This document shows, piece by piece, positions 36,662 through 44,137 of a stretch of DNA of 64,000 nucleotides. Each line of letters starts with the position of its first letter. The first letter of the stretch is position 1. Source of the stretch: Paraburkholderia podalyriae. GTDB lineage: Bacteria > Pseudomonadota > Gammaproteobacteria > Burkholderiales > Burkholderiaceae. Under the pieces are notes generated by a model. The model did not search any database. It was not told the origin of the DNA and saw only the letters and a list, made by a program, of their open reading frames with translations. Position numbers and translations under genes: made by a program. The DNA is taken from NCBI RefSeq assembly GCF_014397785.1, contig NZ_VZQQ01000003.1, forward strand, positions 186,001 to 250,000, given 5' to 3'.

Positions 36662-37650
36662 CGCTGTTCTCCAGCCAGCGGCTGCCGTGCTGCCGCCGGA
36701 TCCGGCTTGGCCAGGGGTTGCCGTGATCTCGACCACACGATCTTCTTGAAAAGCGATCCGATTCCTTCCGGGCAGAGCAAGGCACACAGAATTACCACGC
36801 CGCCCACCACCAGATCGGAGTGCGCCGAGTGCACCTGCACCGCTGCGCGAGAAGCCTCCAACAACACCGCACCGAGCAACGGTCCGAAGAACCAGGTGCG
36901 CCCTCCGATCGCGACCATGTTGAGCAATATGGCACTCGTCATCCAGGACACGATGCTCGGCTCCACGCTTCCTTCAGCGAGCACCCAGACCACCCCGAAC
37001 AGCGTTCCGAGCACACTAGCGATGACCATGGCTGCGATTTCATACAGCTTCGGGTTGGCGCCGATTGCGGCAACCCGGTCCCTGTTGTCGCGTACCGCCC
37101 CAAGCATTACGCCGAAGGGCGAGGCCAGTAGTCGCAGGAGCAGTAAGCAGACCACCAACAGGACGCAGACGCTCGCATAGTGATGCGCGATGTCACCATC
37201 CAGCCATGATGGTATCGGCACACCGATGAGACCATCGTCCCCACCCGTTAGCGTGTAGCTGCTCGCTACATACACAAATGCAACCTGCCCTAACCCGAGC
37301 GTAAGGAGGCCGAAGAAAAGGTGCCGAGCCCGCAGCGTGACTAAGGCGGTCAACAGTGACATCGGGACAGAGATGCCAAGCGCCAGTGCCGCTGCGGACC
37401 AGAACCCCAACCCAAATTTCAGAGTGCCGACCGACACGATATATGCGCCCAACCCCAGGAACATGCCTTGCCCTAACGAAATCAATCCCGTCGAACCTAC
37501 GAGCACGTTCAAGCTCATTGCCGTGCCCGCCAGGATCACCACGCGAGTTGCCTCCGGCAAGAGCGAAGCTGGGAGGATCAGGGGCGCAAGCGCAAGGACG
37601 GCGCAAATTACAAGAAGTGTCCAGAAGCGGGCGGGAGTGAATCGTTCCAT
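36658..37650 (-). CDS. livM: Branched-chain-type ABC transporter permease LivM
   Basis: A 330-residue inner-membrane permease with about 9-10 hydrophobic segments. The conserved core GLISLGQGMFLGLGAYIV and the EAA-type cytoplasmic loop LRLLASPFGVMLGAVRDNR are clear. It forms the translocation channel with LivH. Three bases separate it from livH upstream and it overlaps livG by four bases, so the genes are tightly coupled. Confidence 0.94.
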   Translation of the reverse strand: MERFTPARFWTLLVICAVLALAPLILPASLLPEATRVVILAGTAMSLNVLVGSTGLISLGQGMFLGLGAYIVSVGTLKFGLGFWSAAALALGISVPMSLLTALVTLRARHLFFGLLTLGLGQVAFVYVASSYTLTGGDDGLIGVPIPSWLDGDIAHHYASVCVLLVVCLLLLRLLASPFGVMLGAVRDNRDRVAAIGANPKLYEIAAMVIASVLGTLFGVVWVLAEGSVEPSIVSWMTSAILLNMVAIGGRTWFFGPLLGAVLLEASRAAVQVHSAHSDLVVGGVVILCALLCPEGIGSLFKKIVWSRSRQPLAKPDPAAARQPLAGEQR

Positions 37651-37653
37651 GGC

Positions 37654-38535
37654 TTACTCCCTGCCAACAATGGTGCGGAAACCGGTCGGCCGCACCAACA
37701 ACACGACAACCATTACGGCGAAAATCACCATCTCGCCGCCGGTTTTCATGAATAGGGTAGACACCGTTTCCGCCACCCCAATCAGGACGGCTGCCGCGAG
37801 GCTGCCCCAGACCGCGCCGAGACCGCCAATGACAATTACCGCGAACGCGATCACGATCATCTGTACATCCAACTGCAGATTGATCGCGCCGCGGGGCACC
37901 GCGATGACGCCCGCGATGCCTGCGAGCAAGGCGGCTATCGCCATCACCTTCGTTCGAAGCCGCCGCACATCCACCCCGACTCCCTCCAGCATCTGCGGAT
38001 CATCAACGGCGGCCCGGATCAGACGTCCGGTGCGGCTCTTGTTCAGGACCTGCCAGAGGTACCACGCCACCGCGGCGGTCACGACCAACATGGCCAGCTG
38101 ATAGGTCGCCAGGCGGATCCCCGCAAACTCGACGGATCCCGACAGCAGCCGTGGGGGTGACATCGAGAGGGCCTGCGCACCGAACACGATACGTACCAGG
38201 TTGTTGATAACCAGCAACAGGCCGAAAGTCAGCAACAACTGGCCCCAAAGACCATAGCCGTACACGCGACGGAACAGCGTGGTCTCCAGGCCGACAGCGA
38301 GCAGCGCCACCAGTGCGGGAACGATTACCAGAGCAGCGAGCAAGCCGAATTCCGGGCCCCAGAGGCGGATACAGGCGGCGGCGCCGAACGCCGCCAGCAT
38401 GAAGAAGGAGCCATGAGCCATGTTCACTACGCCCAGTGCGCCCCACAGCAACGTAAGGCCCGAAGCCACGAGAAAATACAGCGCGCCATTGGCGACGCCC
38501 GCTACCACCTGCGCGGCTAGCAGTTGCCAGTTCAT
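37654..38535 (-). CDS. livH: Branched-chain-type ABC transporter permease LivH
   Basis: A 293-residue permease with about 8 membrane segments. GALYFLVASGLTLLWGALGV and VNMAHGSFFMLAAFGAA are the standard LivH N-terminal motifs; LNKSRTGRLIRAAVDDPQM is the ATPase-contact loop. It follows livK by 13 bp. The substrate is defined by the binding protein, not by this subunit. Confidence 0.94.
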   Translation of the reverse strand: MNWQLLAAQVVAGVANGALYFLVASGLTLLWGALGVVNMAHGSFFMLAAFGAAACIRLWGPEFGLLAALVIVPALVALLAVGLETTLFRRVYGYGLWGQLLLTFGLLLVINNLVRIVFGAQALSMSPPRLLSGSVEFAGIRLATYQLAMLVVTAAVAWYLWQVLNKSRTGRLIRAAVDDPQMLEGVGVDVRRLRTKVMAIAALLAGIAGVIAVPRGAINLQLDVQMIVIAFAVIVIGGLGAVWGSLAAAVLIGVAETVSTLFMKTGGEMVIFAVMVVVLLVRPTGFRTIVGRE

Positions 38536-38548
38536 GTTGTGGCACCTC

Positions 38549-39751
38549 CTACTGTTGCCGGGATTTCAGGATTACCGCATCCGGGGCGCGTGACAATGAG
38601 CCCGGGATAGCCTCCTCGACTTCAAGGACAGGTTGGGCAAATTCCTTGCTGTCCACGACCTTGCCAATGAAAGTGGGAACCTCACCCATGTGATCGATCT
38701 TGCCGAAACGGAACTTGCCACGAGTGGAGTCGAATTCGTTTGAGACGATAGACTTCATCACGTCATCCGCTTTGGTTGACTTCGCCATAGTTGTCGCCTG
38801 CGCCCAAGTCATGACGCAGTCGTAAGTCATGCTGGCGTCGTCCCCTGGATATTGGCCATATCGCGCCTTGTAGCGTTCGACGAAATCGCGCGATTCCGGG
38901 CCCATCTTCGTCATGTAATTCATCGGCGCCGCCGCGTAGCCCTCGGACCCGAGCACTGCATCCGCGCCGAGCGACTTCAGGGTCTCCGAGTCGTACAAGG
39001 TGAAGAACTGCCCCGGCTTGAAAAACCCCATGGCCTTGCCCTGTTTGGACAGGGTTATCACATCCGAGCCGAAATGGCCGGAGAACACCCAGTCCGGTTT
39101 CGCTGCAGCCACCTTATTCAGCGTCGCGGTGAAGTCCTGCAGCCCAAGGGGCGTGTACTCCTCCGCTACAACCTGAATTTGCGGATTCTCTTCCTTGAGG
39201 AAGCCGATCAACTGCTCCACCGAACTTCGTCCGCCGGCGCTATCGTTGCTGATGAGGGCGACGCGCTTGTGGCCCTGCTTTGCGACGCGAATGGCCACCG
39301 CGCGGAGAGCCATGTACTGATTGGGCACCACTGAGAAGATGTAGGGCTGGAAGTCCTTCATCGTCGTATCAACGGTGCGCGACACCGACACGCACATTGG
39401 CACTTTCATTTTCGCCGATACAGTCTTGCTCACCGCCAGGGTGCTTGCCGAAATCTGCGGGGCGATCAGGAACACGGCGCCATCGCGTACCATTGCGGTC
39501 GCCTGGCTTACCGCGCGCTGAGGGTTCGTTCCGTTATCCTGAATATTGAGGACTACGGGGTGGCCTAGCACGCCGCCGCGCTTATTCAACACCTCCACGG
39601 CAAACTGCGCGCCGTTCTGGGCCATCTGCCCATAGCTGGCGGCCGGTCCGCTCAGGTCGAAGGAAGCGGCGATCTTGATTGGTTCTCCCCCCGTTTGTGC
39701 GAGCGCGAGGGAGGAAGATAGAATGGCAACGGCAGCTGCTATGAGGCGCAT
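38549..39751 (-). CDS. livK: ABC transporter substrate-binding protein LivK-type
   Basis: A 400-residue periplasmic binding protein. The signal peptide is MRLIAAAVAILSSSLALA, then IKIAASFDLSGPAASYGQMA. The ATG at 39751 follows AAGGAGA; a GTG directly before it is in frame. It is the first gene of livKHMGF, with the palindromic operator 74 bp upstream. Resemblance to the orphan binding protein at 32110 suggests a recent duplication. The ligand is more likely an organic acid of the pathway than an amino acid, judged only from context. Confidence 0.93.
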   Translation of the reverse strand: MRLIAAAVAILSSSLALAQTGGEPIKIAASFDLSGPAASYGQMAQNGAQFAVEVLNKRGGVLGHPVVLNIQDNGTNPQRAVSQATAMVRDGAVFLIAPQISASTLAVSKTVSAKMKVPMCVSVSRTVDTTMKDFQPYIFSVVPNQYMALRAVAIRVAKQGHKRVALISNDSAGGRSSVEQLIGFLKEENPQIQVVAEEYTPLGLQDFTATLNKVAAAKPDWVFSGHFGSDVITLSKQGKAMGFFKPGQFFTLYDSETLKSLGADAVLGSEGYAAAPMNYMTKMGPESRDFVERYKARYGQYPGDDASMTYDCVMTWAQATTMAKSTKADDVMKSIVSNEFDSTRGKFRFGKIDHMGEVPTFIGKVVDSKEFAQPVLEVEEAIPGSLSRAPDAVILKSRQQ

Positions 39752-39825
39752 CACGAGTGTCTCCTTGTATTGTGAATCTATTGGACCATCCAACTCTTTC
39801 GCCTCTCGCAACTGCCGCTTGAATA

Positions 39826-39840
39826 TTCCGTACAACGGAA
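39826..39840 (-). promoter_or_regulatory. Palindromic operator before livK
   Basis: TTCCGTACAACGGAA, a perfect inverted repeat with a 3-bp centre, identical to the one at 14360. A weak TTGCGA follows 14 bp downstream on the minus strand. The leader from here to the livK start is homologous to the leader of the livK ghost. Confidence 0.65.
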
Positions 39841-39884
39841 CTAGATGGAACAGCGCTCAGCTTGCTGAAGCCGCGTTCTCCCAA

Positions 39885-40004
39885 CTTACGAACCACCGTG
39901 CAGATCTTGTGGAGAGACGTCGGGTTGCCCTGCGACGACAGATCACTCAGCGGCAAGCTACAGTAGACGCGGCCGATCACGCGTCGCATGATTTTGAAAG
40001 GCAC
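39885..40004 (-). pseudogene. Acyl-CoA synthetase C-terminal ghost
   Basis: The minus-strand translation FKIMRRVIGRVYCSLPLSDL, then SSQGNP, aligns with SKIMRRVIRSVYAGQPPGDL and SSLDNP at the C-terminus of the synthetase at 27931. The catalytic Lys is even kept. Everything N-terminal is missing. Confidence 0.75.
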
Positions 40005-40074
40005 GTCTTTGCAGTCGGCTCACGAGGTGGAGCGCATTGGGTCGGAATGGCTAACCAAGACGCTTGTCGAGGTG

Positions 40075-40251
40075 ATGCGCGACCTGTTTCGGGCGACGGC
40101 GGACAACGCCAGTCAGCAGAACACCGCCGCCGCGGCTTGCCTGATCGTCGCCGAGGACAAGCTGGACGAACTCGAGTGCGTGCCGCTCCGTCATCTCGTC
40201 GGATGGGAGGTCGACGGGTGGGAGCCGTCGAAGATGGACATCGGCCCGAGC
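40075..40251 (+). pseudogene. Thiolase central ghost
   Basis: NASQQNTAAAACLIVAEDKL then DELECVPLRHLVGW and EPSKMDIGP match NASQQNDAAAACLIVAEDKL, DELELAPLGYLVGW and EPSKMGIGP of the thiolase at 30208; the DNA is roughly 85-90% identical by eye. Together with the synthetase ghost on its left, in the same relative orientation as the intact divergent pair, this is a collapsed second copy of that locus. Confidence 0.85.
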
Positions 40252-40267
40252 TCATTTGCAGTGCTTC

Positions 40268-41560
40268 TCAACGACTTGTCCGCGCTTCTCGTTCCAGCCG
40301 CTCCCGGTGATCGGGATGCGCAAGGGCGATCAGCTTCGGAATACGTTGGCGAAGCGAGAGACCTCGCAAATCCGCGACGCCGTATTCGGTGACGATCACG
40401 CACGCATCGCCTCGCGGTATGGTGACCGGCCCCGAAAGCTGCACCACGATCCGGCTGTGGCGGCCCGCCGTCGACGGCAGAGCGATGATCGGCACGCCTC
40501 CATGGCTGAACTGCGCCGCGCGAAGAAAATCGCCGATGCCGCCGACCGCCCCTACATAGGTGCCCGCCGCAACCTCGGCGTTCACCTGCCCAGTCAGATC
40601 CACTTCCACGGCCGAATTGATCGCGACGAACCGGTCGATCCTGCGCAACACGTCCGGGTTGTGCGTGTATTCCGTGCCGCGCAGCGCTAGCGCACGATTG
40701 CAGTGCGCGAAGCGGCGAACGCGTTCGGAACCGATGACAACTCCGCCGACGGTGATCCCCTCGTCGATGGTCTTCCGCGCATTCGTGATGACGCCCGCTT
40801 CGCAGAGTTCCGCGATGCCGTCTCCGATGCTGCCGGTATGGACGCCGAGGTCGTGTTTGTTTCGGAGTTGCGCAAGCACCGCGTCGGGAATTGCTCCAAT
40901 GCCTGTTTGCAATGTGGCGCCGTCTTCCACGAGGGTCGCCACATGTTGGCCAATCGCCAGCTCCACAGGACCGGGGACGGAAGCCGGTCCGGCCGGAAAC
41001 GGAACGTCCGATTCAATCAGAAGATCGATGTCGGACGCCTGCAGGTATGGCTCGCCATACGTCCACGGCACATCGGGATGAGCTTCGGCGATGATGGCGC
41101 GGGCGTTCTTCACCGCTTCGACGAGGTATTCGCGCGCCAGTCCGAGGCTATAGCGTCCGTGCTCGTCCGGCGGCGACACCTGCAGCATCACGACGTCAAT
41201 ACGCAGCGCGCCGCTTCGAATCAACCCCGGAAGCTGCGAATAATGAGCGGGAAGAATGTCAAGTACGCCCGCGCGCGCCAGCTTGCGGTTAGACCCGCTG
41301 CCACAATACGCGAGAAAATCGAACGCGTCGGCATGCTCGGGAGTCAACACATCGGCGAGGCCGATGCCGAGAAAGATGCGGATGCGCCGCAGCCGATCCC
41401 GCTGTGCGACGAGCGCACGCATCAGCGTAACGGGCTCGGCATGCGACTGCCCCCACATCACCGTGTCGCCGGAGCGGATCAGGCTGGAGAGATCCAGACC
41501 ACGGCCGACCGATGCAGTTGCATTCGATCCTTCCAAAAGGGTTAGTTCCGCGGAACTCAT
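40268..41560 (-). CDS. Acetyl-CoA hydrolase/4-hydroxybutyrate-type CoA-transferase, copy 2
   Basis: A 430-residue class I CoA-transferase, clear paralogue of copy 1 (shared WGQ-HAEPVTL, EHADAFDFL, ELRGTEYTH-type, NAEVAGGSYVG/NAEVAAGTYVG segments). The Glu expected in the HSEM motif is Gly243 in HTGSIGDG, as in copy 1. Family members move CoA onto acetate, 4-hydroxybutyrate or itaconate (Yersinia RipA). The ATG at 41560 overlaps the TGA of an 11-codon leader frame that has the real ribosome site (GGAGGAG), so translation is probably coupled. The composite promoter lies near 41835-41871. A LysR gene of the itaconate type is 600 bp upstream. Confidence 0.92.
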   Translation of the reverse strand: MSSAELTLLEGSNATASVGRGLDLSSLIRSGDTVMWGQSHAEPVTLMRALVAQRDRLRRIRIFLGIGLADVLTPEHADAFDFLAYCGSGSNRKLARAGVLDILPAHYSQLPGLIRSGALRIDVVMLQVSPPDEHGRYSLGLAREYLVEAVKNARAIIAEAHPDVPWTYGEPYLQASDIDLLIESDVPFPAGPASVPGPVELAIGQHVATLVEDGATLQTGIGAIPDAVLAQLRNKHDLGVHTGSIGDGIAELCEAGVITNARKTIDEGITVGGVVIGSERVRRFAHCNRALALRGTEYTHNPDVLRRIDRFVAINSAVEVDLTGQVNAEVAAGTYVGAVGGIGDFLRAAQFSHGGVPIIALPSTAGRHSRIVVQLSGPVTIPRGDACVIVTEYGVADLRGLSLRQRIPKLIALAHPDHRERLEREARTSR

Positions 41561-41592
41561 GCCGGACCGAGCGCAGGTGTCACTCGTCTCAT
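41557..41592 (-). CDS. Possible 11-codon leader peptide before CoA-transferase 2
   Basis: ATG 41592 follows GGAGGAGACGAA and reads MRRVTPALGPA, then TGA overlapping the CoA-transferase start as ATGA. The transferase start itself has no good ribosome site, so coupling through this mini-frame is likely. It could otherwise be the remains of an older start followed by a frameshift. Confidence 0.45.
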   Translation of the reverse strand: MRRVTPALGPA

Positions 41593-41686
41593 TTCGTCTC
41601 CTCCGGGCAATGACCCGGTATGGTTATTTTCAGCCCGCAGGACGTCGCCGGCTGACCGGTGAAGAGTTTTTCTCGTATTTACTATG

Positions 41687-41696
41687 ATTAGCTAAT
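41687..41696. promoter_or_regulatory. Palindrome ATTAGCTAAT upstream of CoA-transferase 2
   Basis: The same 10-bp palindrome as at 6180-6189, here about 127 bp before the CoA-transferase start, in an A+T-rich stretch. The other sequence around the two copies is not alike, which points to a binding site and not to general homology. Confidence 0.45.
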
Positions 41697-41834
41697 TACA
41701 AATAAAACTTCCCACCTTGCCGATCACTACATTCCAAGCCGTCCGCTCAGAATCGTCTGCTCACCAATCGCGATTCCATCATCGCCAGATTTGCCGAAGC
41801 ACGTTAAGCCCATTGCATCATCGCCCTATTCGAG

Positions 41835-41871
41835 CGTCAACGCGGCTTCCATGACTGTTCCGTACTTTGAC
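41835..41871 (-). promoter_or_regulatory. Composite regulon promoter for CoA-transferase 2
   Basis: On the minus strand the box GTCAAAGTACGGAA (41871-41858), 17 bp, then TTGACG (41840-41835). The transferase start is 274 bp further, so the leader would be long. The rest of the 41593-42162 stretch holds no gene. Confidence 0.7.
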
Positions 41872-42019
41872 GAACAAATAAAAGTGCGCAACATGCGTTC
41901 CGATCGACGCACTCGCCACAGCACAAACTTAAGGATGCGTCGTCGCGAAATCGCACCGTTCGGCATGGAGATTGTGTGCGCGCAACTCATGGATTTCCAT
42001 TAGACGAGCCAATCCCGCT

Positions 42020-42033
42020 CTCACTGTACGGAA
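42020..42033 (+). promoter_or_regulatory. Orphan regulon half-box
   Basis: CTCACTGTACGGAA keeps the TACGGAAC half but not the left half, and no TTGAC follows after 17 bp. It points right, toward the 3' end of a LysR gene on the other strand, so it has no gene to serve. It probably marks a deleted gene. Confidence 0.4.
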
Positions 42034-42162
42034 CAGCAGGAGCAGTTTAAGGATTAATCCAGGAAGTCAAGGCTGAAAGATCAGCGATCTGAATAAGCGC
42101 GTGCCGCAGCAGCACCGCATTCGATGTTCAAGCGTTTCCCTGCGTGTAGCCGTTTCGCGCTA

Positions 42163-43110
42163 TCAATGCGCGTCTACAGGCGGGCGTAACATAATGCCCG
42201 TCCATGCCCCACTTTCGGTCAATTCGACGATCAGTTCTACGATGATCTGCCGCACGGCCAACGTCGCCGACATGACGGGCGCGGTGTTCGACCAGCACAG
42301 GCTGGCCGGTCGACTGATTTCCGGGTCCACGATTCGGCGCATTTTTGGCCGGCTCGCGATATCGCGTGAAGCAAGTGCGGATGCCGGCAGAATGGTGCAT
42401 GCCGCGCCCGAGTGAGCGATGGATAACAGGGTCGGCAACGAATCGATATCGGCAACGATATTCAGCGGTGTCTCCTCGCGCGCAAATGCGCGTTCGAGCA
42501 GCAGACGCAGCCCGTTCGACACGCTCGGTGCAACCAGCGATGCGCCGGCGAGAGACGCAAGGCTGCAGGTCCGCGCTCGCGGCGCGACATCGCCACCCGG
42601 TTCGCCGAGCACGTACAGTTCTTCGTCGAATAGCGGCATGGCGGTGATGCCGGGCGTATTAGATTCGCGAAAGAGAATCGCCAGATCGAGCCGCCCATTC
42701 GCCAGCAGTTCGTTGATGTACCCGCTCATGCTCTCGAAGAATTGCAGGTGGATGCCCGGGTAGCGCGCTCTGACTCGCTCGAATACGGGCGTGGCAAGCA
42801 ACGACGTCATCGTGGTGGGAAACCCAACCGCAACCGTGCCAGACTCCACGCCCGCGTCCGCCTTGACCTCCTGCCGTAACTGATCCATCTGCCGCAGCAC
42901 CAGCCTGGCATGCCGATACAGCGCTTGTCCAGCCGGCGTAGGCTTCATTCCCTGCGGGCTACGCACGAGCAACGCGACGCCCAGATCCTCCTCGATCTTC
43001 GCGACCTGATGGCTCAGTGACGGCTGGGCGACGTAGAGCTTTTCCGCCGCTTTGCCGAGGCTCCCATATTCGACGATGCTGACGAAATAGCGCAGTTGGC
43101 GAATGTCCAT
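42163..43110 (-). CDS. LysR-family regulator 3, itaconate-cluster type
   Basis: A 315-residue regulator. MDIRQLRYFVSIVEYGSLGK is the canonical start at 43110; LYVAQPSLSHQVAKIEEDLG is the recognition region; GTVAVGFPTTMTSLLATPVF begins the effector domain. The frame extends to 43146, but that part overlaps the operator. It is divergent from the itaconyl/mesaconyl-CoA hydratase-like gene, the same arrangement as the itaconate-responsive LysR (PA0877, ItcR-type) next to PA0878 in Pseudomonas. A perfect LysR-type palindrome lies in the intergenic stretch. It probably activates the hydratase and acyl-CoA dehydrogenase genes. Confidence 0.9.
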   Translation of the reverse strand: MDIRQLRYFVSIVEYGSLGKAAEKLYVAQPSLSHQVAKIEEDLGVALLVRSPQGMKPTPAGQALYRHARLVLRQMDQLRQEVKADAGVESGTVAVGFPTTMTSLLATPVFERVRARYPGIHLQFFESMSGYINELLANGRLDLAILFRESNTPGITAMPLFDEELYVLGEPGGDVAPRARTCSLASLAGASLVAPSVSNGLRLLLERAFAREETPLNIVADIDSLPTLLSIAHSGAACTILPASALASRDIASRPKMRRIVDPEISRPASLCWSNTAPVMSATLAVRQIIVELIVELTESGAWTGIMLRPPVDAH

Positions 43111-43131
43111 GGTGCAGGCGGTCAAATGTGA

Positions 43132-43154
43132 TGCCATAGGATACATCTATGGCA
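43132..43154. promoter_or_regulatory. LysR operator (T-N11-A palindrome)
   Basis: TGCCATA (43132-43138) and TATGGCA (43148-43154) form a perfect 7-bp inverted repeat with a 9-bp centre and contain T-N11-A (T43137, A43149). It lies 21 bp before the LysR start and 108 bp before the hydratase start. A second palindrome, CCGTTGCAACGG, lies at 43175-43186 and could be the activation half of the site. Confidence 0.68.
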
Positions 43155-43262
43155 GGCACGTTCAATTGGTATTTCCGTTGCAACGGCCGTTCACATACAG
43201 TCGGCTAAATACCATTCCAAAGCGGCTCGCATGCAGCCACGCATGCAGCCATTGAGACAGCC

Positions 43263-44108
43263 ATGAACGAATCCCACGCAAGCCGCCTCGATGGCGCCAC
43301 TCAGGTCGCTCACGATCTGATCTCTCCGGCTCCCGCCACCGCCCTCGCCGCGACGCTCGATCGCAACACCGGCTTCAATCTCGGCGACGCACTTCCGCCC
43401 ATCTGGCATTGGCTCTATTTTTGGTCCGTCGCGCAGCAGTCCAATCTGGGAGCGGACGGCCATCCACGCATCGGCGGCTTTCTTCCCGATCTCGGGTTGC
43501 CGCGCAGGATGGCCGCCGGCGGACGTCTTTTCTTCCACGACCCGCTACGAATCGGCGACGCCGCGACACGCATGTCGCGCGTATTGTCGATCGAGAACAA
43601 GGGGGGGCGTAGTGGCCGGCTCGCGTTCGTCACCGTCGAGCATGTGATCGACGTCAGCGGTCAAACGGTCATTCGCGAAGAACAGGACATCGTCTACCGC
43701 GAACCCGCGGAACCCGGAGCACCGTTGCCACGCCCGCAACCGGCTCCCACTAACGCGCATTGGCAACGCGAGATTCTGCCGTCGGAGCCAATGCTGTTTC
43801 GCTACTCTGCGCTGACTTTCAACGGCCATCGCATCCACTACGACAAAATTTATGCGCGCGACGCTGAAGGCTATCCCGATCTGGTCGTTCATGGCCCCCT
43901 GATTGCGACGCTGCTGCTCGATCTGCTTTCTCGTTCTCTGCCTGACGCCGTCGTTCGCGAATACGCGTTCAAGGCGGTTCGTCCAACGTTTCTCGGCCAT
44001 TCGTTGTCGGTGTGCGGCCAGTTGTCTCCCGGTGGAAAGTCGGTGGAACTGTGGGCAAAGGATCACGAAGGCTGGCTCACGATGTCCGCGCGTGCGACGC
44101 TCGCCTGA
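43263..44108 (+). CDS. Itaconyl/mesaconyl-CoA hydratase-like (HTD2/MaoC fold)
   Basis: A 281-residue double-hotdog hydratase. Key segments are GDALPPIWHWLYF (41-53), and FRYSALTFNGHRIHYD (179-194), the HTD2/mesaconyl-C4-CoA hydratase signature with the catalytic His, then LVVHGPL (207-213). Relatives are Pseudomonas itaconyl-CoA hydratase (Ich) and mesaconyl-CoA hydratases, which hydrate to citramalyl-CoA. It is divergent from LysR 3 and followed by an acyl-CoA dehydrogenase, as in PA0877-PA0879. The ribosome site is weak (GAGAC). The lyase and transferase partners are 4-6 kb downstream on the other strand. Confidence 0.88.
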   Translation: MNESHASRLDGATQVAHDLISPAPATALAATLDRNTGFNLGDALPPIWHWLYFWSVAQQSNLGADGHPRIGGFLPDLGLPRRMAAGGRLFFHDPLRIGDAATRMSRVLSIENKGGRSGRLAFVTVEHVIDVSGQTVIREEQDIVYREPAEPGAPLPRPQPAPTNAHWQREILPSEPMLFRYSALTFNGHRIHYDKIYARDAEGYPDLVVHGPLIATLLLDLLSRSLPDAVVREYAFKAVRPTFLGHSLSVCGQLSPGGKSVELWAKDHEGWLTMSARATLA

Positions 44109-44137
44109 TTTTCAATCATTTCTTTGGGATGCACTCG

